Part shown: piece after piece, positions 41,741-51,532 of the stretch
How positions within the stretch are numbered: the stretch's first letter is position 1
Layout of the letters: the number at the start of each line of letters is the position of its first letter
Origin: Flavobacterium wongokense
Lineage (GTDB): Bacteria > Bacteroidota > Bacteroidia > Flavobacteriales > Flavobacteriaceae
Direction: 5' to 3'
DNA: 64,000 nucleotides
NCBI RefSeq assembly: GCF_021608265.1
Contig: NZ_JAKIHP010000001.1
Span: 310,001-374,000 of the forward strand
Made by a program: the position numbers and the translations under genes
The notes under the pieces: model-generated
Database searches by the model: none
What the model was told of the DNA's origin: nothing
Seen by the model: the letters and a program-made list of their open reading frames with translations, nothing else

Positions 41741-44242
41741 ATGGCAAAGAATTTAGTTATCGTTGAGTCACCGGCTAAGGCAAAAACAATTGAAAAGTTT
41801 TTAGGACCCGACTTCCAGGTAGAATCGAGCTACGGTCATATTGCAGACCTGCCTTCTAAGGAAATCGGAGTTGATGTGACCAATGGTTTCAAGCCAAAAT
41901 ACGAAGTCTCCTCCGACAAGAAAGCTTTAGTTACCAAACTAAAATCACTAGCCAAAAATGCCGACACGGTTTGGTTGGCTTCCGATGAGGACCGCGAAGG
42001 GGAAGCCATCTCATGGCACTTGGCGGAAGAACTGAAATTAGACAAAAACAAAACGAAACGAATCGTTTTCCACGAAATCACCAAAAACGCCATCCTGAAA
42101 GCCATCGAAAACCCAAGGGAAATCGATTACAACTTAGTAAATGCCCAACAGGCACGAAGAGTTTTAGACCGATTGGTTGGGTATGAACTTTCTCCGGTTT
42201 TATGGAAAAAAGTAAAAGGCGGATTATCTGCCGGACGTGTACAATCGGTTTCTGTGAGATTGATTGTTGAAAGAGAAAGGGAAATACAGGAATTTAAGGC
42301 AGTAGCTTCTTATTCGGTTACGGCTGAATTCACCAACGAAGCGGGAAAAGTGGTTAAGGCCAAACTGCCTAAAAACTTTGCAACCCAAAAAGAAGCAGAA
42401 GATTTCCTAAATAAAAATATTGGTTCTATATATAAGGTAGGAGATTTGGAAACCAAACCTACCAAAAAATCACCTGCTGCACCATTTACAACATCAACCT
42501 TGCAACAGGAAGCCGCGCGTAAACTGTATCTTCCGGTTGGAATTACGATGCAGATTGCTCAACGTTTGTACGAAGCAGGATTGATTACCTATATGAGAAC
42601 GGACAGCGTCAATCTTTCAAAAGAAGCAATGGATGCTGCTGAAGCTGAAATTACAAAATCTTACGGAAGGGAGTTTTCAAAACCAAGAACCTTCGCCACA
42701 AAAAGCAAAGGTGCCCAGGAAGCCCACGAAGCAATCCGTCCTACCGATATGTCGCGCCACACCATTAATGTGGAAAGAGACCAGGCACGTTTATACGATT
42801 TGATTTGGAAAAGAACTTTGGCGTCACAAATGAGCGATGCTGAATTGGAACGAACGAATGTGAGGATTGAAGCCAATAATCATTCAGAAGTTTTCCAGGC
42901 ATCAGGAGAAGTAATCAAGTTTGAAGGCTTCCTAAAAGTCTATTTGGAAGGCAATGACGATGATGATGAAGAACAGGAAGGAATGCTGCCAGCTTTGAAA
43001 GTTGGAGAAAAATTGGCAAACAATTTTATCACCGCAACTGAAAGATACACCAGGCCGGCATCAAGATATACCGAGGCTTCTTTGGTAAAGAAACTCGAAG
43101 AACTGGGAATTGGACGACCATCAACCTATGCGCCTACCATTTCGACCATCATTGCAAGGACCTATGTTGAAAAAGGAAATCTTGACGGCGTTGAAAGAAA
43201 ATATACACAGCTTACGCTGAAAGACAATAAAGTTGGGCAGCAAACCCTAACTGAAAATACCGGTTCCGATAAAGGGAAATTAGTCCCAACAGATATCGGG
43301 ACAATCGTAAACGACTTTTTGGTTAAGAATTTCTCTACGATATTGGATTATAACTTTACCGCTAAGGTGGAACAGGATTTTGACGAAATCGCCGAAGGCA
43401 ATATCGACTGGGCGAAAATGATGCAGGAGTTCTACGATAAGTTCCATCCGAATGTAACTTTGGTCCAGGACACAGCCGAAAGGGAAAGCGGAGAAAGAAT
43501 ATTGGGCACAGACCCAAAAACCGGAAAACAGGTTTTGGTGCGTTTAGGGAAATTTGGCCCGGTTGCACAGATTGGTGAAGCCGATGATGAAGACAAGCAA
43601 TTTGCCAGCTTACGCCAGGAACAGAATATCGGAAGCATTACTTTGGAAGAAGCACTGAATTTATTTTTACTGCCAAAAAATCTGGGTACTTATAAAGGAG
43701 AAGAAGTTGAAGTAAGCAATGGTCGTTTTGGACCTTATGTCCGTTTTGGAAAACAATTCATTTCATTGCCAAAAGGGGAAGATCCATTAGATGTAACTAT
43801 GGATAGGGCTCAGGAACTGATCAATGAAAAAGCTCAGGCCGATGCACCGATTGCTACTTATAAAAATGAGCCGGTTCAAAAAGGCGTTGGGCGTTTTGGA
43901 CCATTCTTGAAATGGAACGGAATCTTCATCAACGTAAGTAAAAAATACAACTTCGATAATTTATCGCAGGCTGACATTACCGAACTTATTGAAGAGAAAT
44001 TACAAAAAAACATCGATAAGGTTATCCACGACTGGAAAGAAGAAGGCATAGTGGTTGAGAAAGCCCGTTGGGGAAAATCGGTAATCCTTAAAGGAAAAAC
44101 CAAAATCGAATTAAACAAAGATATCGATGCGTCCAAACTGACTTTGGAGCAAGTAAAAGAAATGATTGCTGCCAAAACTCCGGTTAAAAAGGCTGCAGCC
44201 AAAAAAACCACAACCAAAAAAGCACCTGCAAAAAAGAAATAA
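41741..44242 (+). CDS. topA: DNA topoisomerase I
   Basis: 833 residues. Relaxes negative supercoils by single-strand passage. TOPRIM domain with VESPAKAKTIEKFLG (7-21) and the acidic SDEDREGEAIS (81-91); catalytic Tyr in YMRTDSV (Y284). C-terminal topoisomerase repeats of the form GRFGPYVRFGKQFISLP replace zinc fingers, as usual in Bacteroidota. The last ~20 residues are a Lys/Ala/Thr tail (KKTTTKKAPAKKK) that may add DNA affinity. It is followed after 3 nt by the ureohydrolase-like gene. Confidence 0.97.
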   Translation: MAKNLVIVESPAKAKTIEKFLGPDFQVESSYGHIADLPSKEIGVDVTNGFKPKYEVSSDKKALVTKLKSLAKNADTVWLASDEDREGEAISWHLAEELKLDKNKTKRIVFHEITKNAILKAIENPREIDYNLVNAQQARRVLDRLVGYELSPVLWKKVKGGLSAGRVQSVSVRLIVEREREIQEFKAVASYSVTAEFTNEAGKVVKAKLPKNFATQKEAEDFLNKNIGSIYKVGDLETKPTKKSPAAPFTTSTLQQEAARKLYLPVGITMQIAQRLYEAGLITYMRTDSVNLSKEAMDAAEAEITKSYGREFSKPRTFATKSKGAQEAHEAIRPTDMSRHTINVERDQARLYDLIWKRTLASQMSDAELERTNVRIEANNHSEVFQASGEVIKFEGFLKVYLEGNDDDDEEQEGMLPALKVGEKLANNFITATERYTRPASRYTEASLVKKLEELGIGRPSTYAPTISTIIARTYVEKGNLDGVERKYTQLTLKDNKVGQQTLTENTGSDKGKLVPTDIGTIVNDFLVKNFSTILDYNFTAKVEQDFDEIAEGNIDWAKMMQEFYDKFHPNVTLVQDTAERESGERILGTDPKTGKQVLVRLGKFGPVAQIGEADDEDKQFASLRQEQNIGSITLEEALNLFLLPKNLGTYKGEEVEVSNGRFGPYVRFGKQFISLPKGEDPLDVTMDRAQELINEKAQADAPIATYKNEPVQKGVGRFGPFLKWNGIFINVSKKYNFDNLSQADITELIEEKLQKNIDKVIHDWKEEGIVVEKARWGKSVILKGKTKIELNKDIDASKLTLEQVKEMIAAKTPVKKAAAKKTTTKKAPAKKK

Positions 44243-44245
44243 ACT

Positions 44246-45400
44246 ATGGAATTCGATTTTCTGTCGCCTGTTGATAATGAAATTGTTCAATACATAAAAG
44301 GATTGTCATCACAGCACTTGGGAAGTAAAGTTGCTTTCCATACTGAAAAGGATTTTCCGGATATCGATAAAATAAAAATTGCCATTATTGGCGTGCTCGA
44401 AAATCGCGGCATAGCAAACTTCGTAGATGACGAAGTCAACCTTGACGCCGCCAGAAAGGAATTATACAGCTTATTTCCCGGAAACTGGCAAAGCTCTATT
44501 GCCGATTTGGGAGACATCATAGCAGGAAACTCTTTGGAGGATACTTATTTTGCCCTACAGAAAGTAGCTTCCAAACTTATAAAAAAAGGAATCATTCCGA
44601 TTGTTATAGGCGGTACTCAGGATTTAACGTATCCATTATACAGAGCCTATGATAATCAGGAGCAAATGGTCAATTTAGTTTCGATAGACAGTAAATTTGA
44701 TTTTGGCAAACAGGAAGAAGGCATTTCGGCTAATTCCTATTTATCTAAGATTGTACTGGACGAACCAAACAACCTTTTTAACTTCAGTAACATAGGATAC
44801 CAAACCTATTTCAACTCACAGGAAGAAATAGATTTGATTGAAAAACTCTATTTTGACGCTTACAGATTAGGAGAAATTTCAAACAATATTGAACTTGCAG
44901 AGCCAACATTCCGCGATGCAGATATCGTTAGCATAGATTTGAATGCTGTAAAGTCTTCGTATTCAGGAAATTTTGTTACTTTTACACCTAACGGTTTTGA
45001 CGGGAAGGAAATCTGTAGTTTATCAAGATATTCCGGCATAAGTGATAAGGTAAGTTCTTTTGGGATTTTCAACCATAATAATACAAGGGAAGAATCGGTA
45101 CTTATTGCCCAGATAATCTGGTATTTTATTGAAGGGGTAAATTACCGCTCCAATGAATATCCTTTTGGAACAAAAGAAAACTATCTGAAATATATCGTTC
45201 CGATGGAAAGTGAGGAATTGGTTTTCTATAAAAGCAACAAAACAGGGCGATGGTGGATAGAAATAAATTTTTTTGCAGGCCAACACAATAAACTGAAAAA
45301 AAATACGTTATTACCTTGTTCGCATGAAGAATATCTTGCTGCGTGCAACAATGAAATACCTGAAAGATGGTGGAAAGCGCAGCGAAAAAATAGTATTTAA
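44246..45400 (+). CDS. Ureohydrolase-fold protein (arginase/formimidoylglutamase family) lacking metal ligands
   Basis: 384 residues. The overall pattern (IPIVIGGTQDLTYPLYRAYDN, VNLVSIDSKFDFG, ADIVSIDLNAVKSSY) follows the arginase/agmatinase/formimidoylglutamase fold. In active members these three places read GGxH(D/E), DAHxD and SxDxDxxDP and bind two Mn ions. Here they are GGTQD (122-126), DSKFD (148-152) and SIDLNAVK (229-236), so most metal ligands are missing. It is probably not an active hydrolase; a structural or regulatory role is an inference. It sits 3 nt after topA and upstream of gldK. Confidence 0.75.
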   Translation: MEFDFLSPVDNEIVQYIKGLSSQHLGSKVAFHTEKDFPDIDKIKIAIIGVLENRGIANFVDDEVNLDAARKELYSLFPGNWQSSIADLGDIIAGNSLEDTYFALQKVASKLIKKGIIPIVIGGTQDLTYPLYRAYDNQEQMVNLVSIDSKFDFGKQEEGISANSYLSKIVLDEPNNLFNFSNIGYQTYFNSQEEIDLIEKLYFDAYRLGEISNNIELAEPTFRDADIVSIDLNAVKSSYSGNFVTFTPNGFDGKEICSLSRYSGISDKVSSFGIFNHNNTREESVLIAQIIWYFIEGVNYRSNEYPFGTKENYLKYIVPMESEELVFYKSNKTGRWWIEINFFAGQHNKLKKNTLLPCSHEEYLAACNNEIPERWWKAQRKNSI

Positions 45401-45453
45401 GAATAAAAACCAGACATATTATAGCGTAAAACTTACAAAATAGACAAAAAACA

Positions 45454-45491
45454 GCATTTTATCGTTAAAAAGTGCATTTTATCGATAAAAT
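45454..45491. repeat. 20-bp tandem repeat upstream of gldK
   Basis: GCATTTTATCG occurs at 45454 and again at 45474, each followed by TTAAAAAGT or ATAAAATAT. It lies in the 249-nt gap before gldK, which is otherwise AT-rich with a promoter at its right end. The left copy holds the 13-mer ATCGTTAAAAAGT that is also found upstream of topA. Confidence 0.5.
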
Positions 45492-45577
45492 ATTTTTTTT
45501 ATATTAACAATAACTCTATTTTTGGAATGTGAATTAATATGTTGAAAGAATTAACAGAGAAATTTAATATTAATTAA

Positions 45578-45608
45578 TTGCTTTTTTGAAAAATAATAAA
45601 TAGGTTTA
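45578..45608 (+). promoter_or_regulatory. Putative promoter of the gldKLMN operon
   Basis: TTG (45578-45580), 20-nt spacer, TAGGTTTA (45601-45608), one mismatch to TAnnTTTG, about 41 nt before the gldK ATG. Confidence 0.5.
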
Positions 45609-45649
45609 CGCCCTTAAAAAATTATTCAAATTAACCCCAAAATATACAT

Positions 45650-47059
45650 ATGAAGAAGTTCATAACATTTGCGTCATTTTTAGCTTTATTAACCAGTTGT
45701 GGTGGATCTAGCGATAAAGGTGAATTGGTAGGAGTTAAAGGAAAAAAATGGCATCCAGAAAAGCCATTTGGAATGACTTTAGTTCCTGGTGGAGCATACA
45801 TTATGGGTAAATCTGACGATGACCCAGCAAATATGCAGGATGCACCTACTAAAACGGTTACGGTCCGTTCGTTTTATATGGATGAGACTGAAATCACGAA
45901 TAGTGAGTACCGCCAATTTGTGGAATGGGTAAAAGACTCTACAATAAGAGTTCGTTTGGCTATTCTTGCAGATGAGGTTGGGCAAACTTCTACAGGTAAA
46001 GGTGGAAAAGGTGGCGGAAAAGGTGGAAGCATCGGAGATTTTGCTTTCGCTGATACAGATCCGGCTAAAATGACTCCGTACGACAAATACATGTATGAGA
46101 ATTATTATAGTGTAGGAACTGATGACGATCCTTATGCCGGAAGAAGACTGAACAAAAAAATCAAACTTATAAAAGATACTAAAAAATATCCGGACGAGTA
46201 TTACACTGAAGTTATGGATACAATGTATCTACCAATTGCAGAATCATTCAATGGTTTGAGAACAATTGACGTTAAAAAATTGAAATTCAGATATTCTTGG
46301 ATGGACATCCAGGCTGCAGCTAAAGCTAAAGTTGGAAAAAGAAGTTCATTCATCAGAACAGAGCAACAGGCTGTTTATCCTGATACTACTGTTTGGATTA
46401 AGGATTTCGCTTATTCTTACAATGAGCCAATGCACAATGATTATTTCTGGCACCAGGCTTATGCTCAGTACCCAGTTGTTGGGGTAAGCTGGAAACAGGC
46501 TAAAGCATTTTGTGCTTGGAGAACCTTAAACAAAAACGCTTACATTAAATCTAAAAAGAAAAAGCAGGATTTAACAAACTCATTCCGTCTTCCAATCGAA
46601 TCAGAATGGGAATATGCTGCAAGAGGAGGTCTGGAGTCAGGAACTTTCCCTTGGGGAGGACCATATGCTAAAAATGACAGAGGTTGTTTCCTGGCTAACT
46701 TCAAACCAAATAGAGGAGATTACGCAGCAGACCAGGCTTTGTATACTGTTGAAGCAAAATCTTATGAGCCAAACGGATATAACCTTTACAATATGTCTGG
46801 TAACGTAGCTGAATGGACTGATTCATCTTATGATGCCGCAGCTTATGAATATGTTTCTTCAATCAATCCAAACGTTTCTGATACCAAGAACATGAGAAAA
46901 GCAGTTCGTGGTGGTTCATGGAAAGATGTTGCTTACTTCCTACAGGTAGGAACCAGGGATTTTGAATACGCAGATTCAGCAAGAAGTTATATTGGATTCC
47001 GTACAGTACAGGATTACATGGGAACTAAAGTAACTAAGAACGCTGCACCTAAAAAGTAA
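45650..47059 (+). CDS. gldK: Gliding motility lipoprotein GldK (T9SS ring component)
   Basis: 469 residues. Lipobox LLTSC (Cys17) and a formylglycine-generating-enzyme-like domain (MTLVPGGAYIMG, DETEITNSEYRQF, FRLPIESEWEYAARGG, GNVAEW, RGGSW, IGFRTV). GldK is an outer-membrane lipoprotein that forms the periplasmic ring with GldN and is required for type IX secretion and gliding. An unusual Gly/Lys-rich stretch (TGKGGKGGGKGG, 116-127) interrupts the domain. First of four adjacent gld genes. Confidence 0.97.
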   Translation: MKKFITFASFLALLTSCGGSSDKGELVGVKGKKWHPEKPFGMTLVPGGAYIMGKSDDDPANMQDAPTKTVTVRSFYMDETEITNSEYRQFVEWVKDSTIRVRLAILADEVGQTSTGKGGKGGGKGGSIGDFAFADTDPAKMTPYDKYMYENYYSVGTDDDPYAGRRLNKKIKLIKDTKKYPDEYYTEVMDTMYLPIAESFNGLRTIDVKKLKFRYSWMDIQAAAKAKVGKRSSFIRTEQQAVYPDTTVWIKDFAYSYNEPMHNDYFWHQAYAQYPVVGVSWKQAKAFCAWRTLNKNAYIKSKKKKQDLTNSFRLPIESEWEYAARGGLESGTFPWGGPYAKNDRGCFLANFKPNRGDYAADQALYTVEAKSYEPNGYNLYNMSGNVAEWTDSSYDAAAYEYVSSINPNVSDTKNMRKAVRGGSWKDVAYFLQVGTRDFEYADSARSYIGFRTVQDYMGTKVTKNAAPKK

Positions 47060-47110
47060 TTTTAAACTAACTTGAATATATTAACTTAACTAACTAAAAT
47101 TTTTATTATT

Positions 47111-47743
47111 ATGGCATTATTAAGCAAAAAAACAATGAATTTCGCTTACGGTATGGGAGCGGCAGTTGTAATCGTAGGAGCATTATTTAAAATACAACAC
47201 TGGACAGGAGCAAGTTTAATGCTTATTGTAGGTCTTTCTGTAGAAGCGTTAATCTTTGGTTTATCAGCTTTTGACCCTGTTGATAATGAATTAGATTGGT
47301 CTCTTGTTTATCCAGAATTAGCTGGAGGTGAAGCTAAAGCAAAAGATAAAAAAGAAAAACCAGAAGATGCTCAGGGATTATTGTCTCAAAAATTAGACGC
47401 TATGTTGAAAGAGGCTAAAATCGATGGTCAATTAATGGAAAGCTTAGGAAACAGCATCAAAAACTTTGAAGGTGCAGCTAAAGCTATCTCTCCAACTGTT
47501 GACTCTGTAGCTTCAACTAAAAAATATGCTGAAGAAATGACTAAAGCAGCAACTCAACTTGAAACTTTAAATGGATTATACCACGTACAAGTTCAAAGCG
47601 CTGAGAGAAACGCTCAAATCAATAACGAAGTTGCTGAAAACAACTTAAAATTAAAAGATCAAATGCAAAGTTTGACTTCTAACCTATCTACATTGAACAA
47701 TGTATACGGTGGAATGCTTTCTGCAATGAGTAATAAAGGATAA
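47111..47743 (+). CDS. gldL: Gliding motility protein GldL (inner-membrane motor)
   Basis: 210 residues. Two membrane helices near the N-terminus (FAYGMGAAVVIVGALFKIQHW and ASLMLIVGLSVEALIFGLSAF, with the Glu in the second helix), then a cytoplasmic helical domain. GldL forms a pentamer around the GldM helices and, by proton flow, turns the motor for secretion and gliding. Spacing of 51 nt to gldK and 57 nt to gldM. Confidence 0.97.
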   Translation: MALLSKKTMNFAYGMGAAVVIVGALFKIQHWTGASLMLIVGLSVEALIFGLSAFDPVDNELDWSLVYPELAGGEAKAKDKKEKPEDAQGLLSQKLDAMLKEAKIDGQLMESLGNSIKNFEGAAKAISPTVDSVASTKKYAEEMTKAATQLETLNGLYHVQVQSAERNAQINNEVAENNLKLKDQMQSLTSNLSTLNNVYGGMLSAMSNKG

Positions 47744-47800
47744 TTAGTTTTATAACTATATATTTTAAACCAAAATAATAATTTAAACTAATTAGAAAAA

Positions 47801-49345
47801 ATGGCAGGAGGAAAACTAACCCCTAGGCAGAAGATGATTAACCTGATGTACCTGGTTTTCATCGCAATGTTGGCATTGAACATGTCAAAAGAAGTATTGA
47901 CAGCTTTCGGTTTGATGAACGAAAAATTTGAAGGCGTTAATAAATTTTCTGAAGAATACAACAAAAGTTTATTAGGTACTTTAGAGCAAAAGGCAGAAGA
48001 TGAGCCAGCTCGTTTTAAAGCACCATTAGATAAAGCGAACCAAGTTCAAAAATATTCTAAAGAGCTTTACGCTTACTTAGGAAGTTTGAAAGAAGAAGTT
48101 TCAAAAGAGTTCAAAAGAGATGAGAAAACCGGAAAATTGCCATACGAAGCAATGGACAAAGGTGGATACATCGACGAGCACTGGTTTGAAGGTGATAAAT
48201 ATTCTAAAAAAGGAGATGAAATCATCTCTAAAATTGAAGCTTATAAGAAAAACGTAATTGCTGTGTTTGGTAATGACGTTAAATATCAGCCAATCATCAA
48301 CAACATTAAAACTAAATTCAATTTAGATAATGTTAAGGATAAAGACGGAGTTTCTAAAAAATACTTAATGTATCACTTTGAAGGATTCCCAGCTGTAGCA
48401 TCTATTGCAAAACTTACAAGTATGCAAAATGACGTTGAGCAGACAGAACAGGATATCTACAATGCATTAATCGGAAACACGATCGCTCAGGCAGCGTCTT
48501 TGAAAAACTTCCAGGCAATGGTAGTTTTAGAGAAAAATGTGTTCTTTGAAGGTGAAACTGTAAAAGGTAAAGTAGTATTGGGTAAATACGATGCTAACAC
48601 AGTACCAACAAGTTTCTCTGGACCAGGTAAAATCGAAAACGGACAAGCTGTTATCTCGATGACTGCAGGTGGTGTTGGAGAAAAAACCATCAATGGTACA
48701 TTCTCTTTCATGGAAGATGGTAAACCAGTGCCTTTGAAATTCGAAGGTAAATATGTGGTTGTGCCTCGTCCAAACTCTGCAAACATTTCTGCAGATAAAA
48801 TGAACGTTGTATACCGAGGTTTACCAAACCCAATGACAATCTCTTTCGCAGGTATCGCTGACAATAACGTTACTGCTTCTGCTCCGGGATTATCTTCTGC
48901 AGGAAAAGGAAAATACAACCTAAACCCACAGAGTGGTACTGAAGTAGTAATTACTGCTAATGGTAAAATGTCTGATGGTAAAACCGTTTCTGATAAAAAA
49001 GTATTCAGAATCAAGAACATCCCAGCTCCGGCAGGTGCAATCGCAGGCCAGGTTGGAATTGTTAAAGGTGCTAAATCACGTTTAGAGGTTTCTCAGATTT
49101 CTGCAGTATTACAGGATTTCTTATATGACTTAAATTTTGATGTAACCCGTTTTAGCTTCAAAGTTCCAGGTCAGGCTGCTGTTATCGTTAGCGGAAACAG
49201 AGTTAATGCACAATGTAAAGCTGCATTAGCAAGAGCAACAAAAGGTGACCAGATTACTATTTTTGACATCAAATCAAAAATCGTTGGTACTGCTGCAAAT
49301 ATTGAAATCAAAACGGCAGCGCCGGTAGTTTACGAAATACAATAA
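47801..49345 (+). CDS. gldM: Gliding motility protein GldM (trans-periplasmic shaft)
   Basis: 514 residues. Starts MAGGKLTPRQKMINLMYLVFIAMLALNMSKEVL with its single membrane helix, then the long periplasmic part of four domains typical of GldM. It couples the GldL motor to the GldK/GldN ring. Length normal. Confidence 0.97.
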   Translation: MAGGKLTPRQKMINLMYLVFIAMLALNMSKEVLTAFGLMNEKFEGVNKFSEEYNKSLLGTLEQKAEDEPARFKAPLDKANQVQKYSKELYAYLGSLKEEVSKEFKRDEKTGKLPYEAMDKGGYIDEHWFEGDKYSKKGDEIISKIEAYKKNVIAVFGNDVKYQPIINNIKTKFNLDNVKDKDGVSKKYLMYHFEGFPAVASIAKLTSMQNDVEQTEQDIYNALIGNTIAQAASLKNFQAMVVLEKNVFFEGETVKGKVVLGKYDANTVPTSFSGPGKIENGQAVISMTAGGVGEKTINGTFSFMEDGKPVPLKFEGKYVVVPRPNSANISADKMNVVYRGLPNPMTISFAGIADNNVTASAPGLSSAGKGKYNLNPQSGTEVVITANGKMSDGKTVSDKKVFRIKNIPAPAGAIAGQVGIVKGAKSRLEVSQISAVLQDFLYDLNFDVTRFSFKVPGQAAVIVSGNRVNAQCKAALARATKGDQITIFDIKSKIVGTAANIEIKTAAPVVYEIQ

Positions 49346-49396
49346 ATAATTTAAGTTGAAAAGAAACCTACTTAAATAACTTATATTATAATAATT

Positions 49397-50311
49397 ATGA
49401 AAATTAAAAATCTTTTATCAGTAGTTTTTGCAGTAGCATTGAGTGCTTCAACTTTTGCTCAGTCAAACTTGTTGAATTCCAAAACTCCGGATGAGATTGG
49501 GAAGAAAACACCTGCTCAGTTAATTTCTGACAATGACAAACCATTGCCATATGGTTATGTTCATGACAGGGATGTATTAATGGGTAAAACCATCTGGGAG
49601 TTTATCGATATTGATGAGAGAATTAATTTCCCATTGTACTACCCTATCGATACCGCTTTTGTTGGTAAAGAAAGAAGAGCCCTTTTTGATGTATTGGTAA
49701 AAAACATCAAAAATGGTAAAATCACTGAAGTATATGTTGATGATTATTTCAATATCAAGAAAACATTCAAAGATATGGAGTCTTCTTTTACCTACATCGA
49801 TACCATCGAGGCTGGAAAAGATGAAATCAACAACTACTATGATGATTACAAAGCGGGTAGAAAAGTATTGGATCCTCAATATATCAATAAAAAAGAATTG
49901 GATGCGAGCTATATTTCCGGATACAAAATCAAAGGATACTGGTATTTTGACAAACGTCAAGGTGAGTTAAAATACAGATTATTGGCTTTATGCCCGGTTA
50001 CTCCTGAGGCAAGAGATGCAGGAAATGATAATGCTGACGTAATCGATTTATTTTGGGTTTACTTCCCTGCAGTGAGAGAAATACTCCACGAGTCGAAGGC
50101 CTTTAATGATAAAAACTCCGCGATGCCCATCACGTTTGACCATTTGCTGAATTCCCGACGATTTAACGGCGAGATTTACAAAGAGGAAAACGTATATGGT
50201 GACAGGGAAATCCAACAATACATGAAGGACAACTCGCAGAATCAGCTTTTAGAATCCGAAAGGGTAAAAGAGAAGATTCGTAGTTTTGAATCTGACATGT
50301 GGAATTACTAA
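49397..50311 (+). CDS. gldN: Gliding motility protein GldN (T9SS ring component)
   Basis: 304 residues with a signal peptide (MKIKNLLSVVFAVALSASTFAQ). Family text includes VLMGKTIWEFIDIDERINFPLYYP, YRLLALCPVTPEA and FWVYFPAVREILHE. GldN binds GldK in the periplasmic ring. Last gene of the cluster; a terminator follows. Confidence 0.96.
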   Translation: MKIKNLLSVVFAVALSASTFAQSNLLNSKTPDEIGKKTPAQLISDNDKPLPYGYVHDRDVLMGKTIWEFIDIDERINFPLYYPIDTAFVGKERRALFDVLVKNIKNGKITEVYVDDYFNIKKTFKDMESSFTYIDTIEAGKDEINNYYDDYKAGRKVLDPQYINKKELDASYISGYKIKGYWYFDKRQGELKYRLLALCPVTPEARDAGNDNADVIDLFWVYFPAVREILHESKAFNDKNSAMPITFDHLLNSRRFNGEIYKEENVYGDREIQQYMKDNSQNQLLESERVKEKIRSFESDMWNY

Positions 50312-50334
50312 AAGATATTTCATAATACAATATA

Positions 50335-50366
50335 AAACTCCCATCTTTACGGTGGGAGTTTTTTTT
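50335..50366 (+). terminator. Terminator after gldN
   Basis: AAACTCCCA (50335-50343) / TGGGAGTT (50353-50360), followed by a T run to 50366. Confidence 0.8.
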
Positions 50367-50377
50367 AGCTATAAATT

Positions 50378-51433
50378 ATGCAGGATTATATCATCGTTGG
50401 CTCGGGTTTGGCCGGAATTGCTTTTGCAGAAACACTTTTGCAGCACGGAAAGTCGTTTATCGTTTTTGATAATCATTCGCAAAACTCAACCCAAATTGCC
50501 GGTGGTTTATACAATCCGGTTATCCTGAAAAGATTCAGCCAGGTTTGGAATGCCAATTCACAACTTGAAATTGCCCATAAAACTTATAAAGACATTGAGC
50601 AGAAACTTTCAATCCAGCTCGATTATAAAGTCCCTATTTATAGAAAGTTCTTTTCCGTAGAAGAACAGAACAACTGGTTTACAGCTTCAGATAAACCAAA
50701 CCTCGCTCCTTTCCTATCCACCAACATCGTCCATAAAAAATACAATGGCATTGATTCGCCTTTTGGTTATGGCGAAGTTTTAAATACCGGCTATGTTGAT
50801 ACTATTACATTATTGAATGAGTATCATCAATACCTAAAAAAAAATAATTGGCTAAACGAAAATGCATTTGACTATGCAGCCTTAAAGATTTTTGACGACC
50901 ATATCGAATATCAAAACCTAAAAACCCGGCATATTGTCTTTGCCGAAGGATTTGGAATGCATTCTAATCCGTTTTTTGATTATTTACCATTAGACGGAAC
51001 CAAAGGTGAATTATTCATCATTAAAGCTCCTGAATTGGATTTGGATGTAATCATCAATACCAGTGTTTTTGTTTTACCGCTTGGAAATCATCTTTACAAA
51101 GTCGGCGCAACCTACAATTGGGATGACAAAACCAACATTCCAACAGATGAAGGCAGACAGGAATTAATCGACAGGATAAAAGAACTGCTCAATTGCGATT
51201 TTGAAATAATCGAACACCTTGCCGGTGTAAGGCCAACCGTGAAAGACAGACGTCCTTTATTGGGCACACATCCCAACCACAAAAACATCCACATTCTCAA
51301 CGGACTTGGAACCCGTGGTGTAATGCTTGCACCAGCCATGGCAATGGATTTATATGATTATATCGAAAACAATAAGCCATTAGAAAAAGCCATTGACATA
51401 AAGCGCTACAATTCCTTAAGGAAAGCGGACTAA
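50378..51433 (+). CDS. FAD-dependent oxidoreductase (DAO family)
   Basis: 351 residues. N-terminal dinucleotide fold YIIVGSGLAGIAFAETLL (GxGxxG), a VFAEGFG turn, and the C-terminal GVRPTVKDRRPLLG and NGLGTRGVMLAPAMA motifs of glycine/D-amino-acid oxidases. The substrate is not evident. Cytoplasmic; stand-alone gene between the gld cluster and miaB. Confidence 0.88.
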   Translation: MQDYIIVGSGLAGIAFAETLLQHGKSFIVFDNHSQNSTQIAGGLYNPVILKRFSQVWNANSQLEIAHKTYKDIEQKLSIQLDYKVPIYRKFFSVEEQNNWFTASDKPNLAPFLSTNIVHKKYNGIDSPFGYGEVLNTGYVDTITLLNEYHQYLKKNNWLNENAFDYAALKIFDDHIEYQNLKTRHIVFAEGFGMHSNPFFDYLPLDGTKGELFIIKAPELDLDVIINTSVFVLPLGNHLYKVGATYNWDDKTNIPTDEGRQELIDRIKELLNCDFEIIEHLAGVRPTVKDRRPLLGTHPNHKNIHILNGLGTRGVMLAPAMAMDLYDYIENNKPLEKAIDIKRYNSLRKAD

Positions 51434-51475
51434 AGCTTTAAGGGTTTAATCTTTTGTTAAACCGCTTCTGCCATC

Positions 51476-51507
51476 TTGTCATATTTTGTAAATTAGTATT
51501 ATCTTTG
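51476..51507 (+). promoter_or_regulatory. Promoter of the miaB operon
   Basis: TTG (51476-51478), 21-nt spacer, TATCTTTG (51500-51507), full match to TAnnTTTG, 25 nt before the miaB ATG. Confidence 0.6.
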
Positions 51508-51532
51508 ATGCCCGCTTAAGGAAGACTATTTT

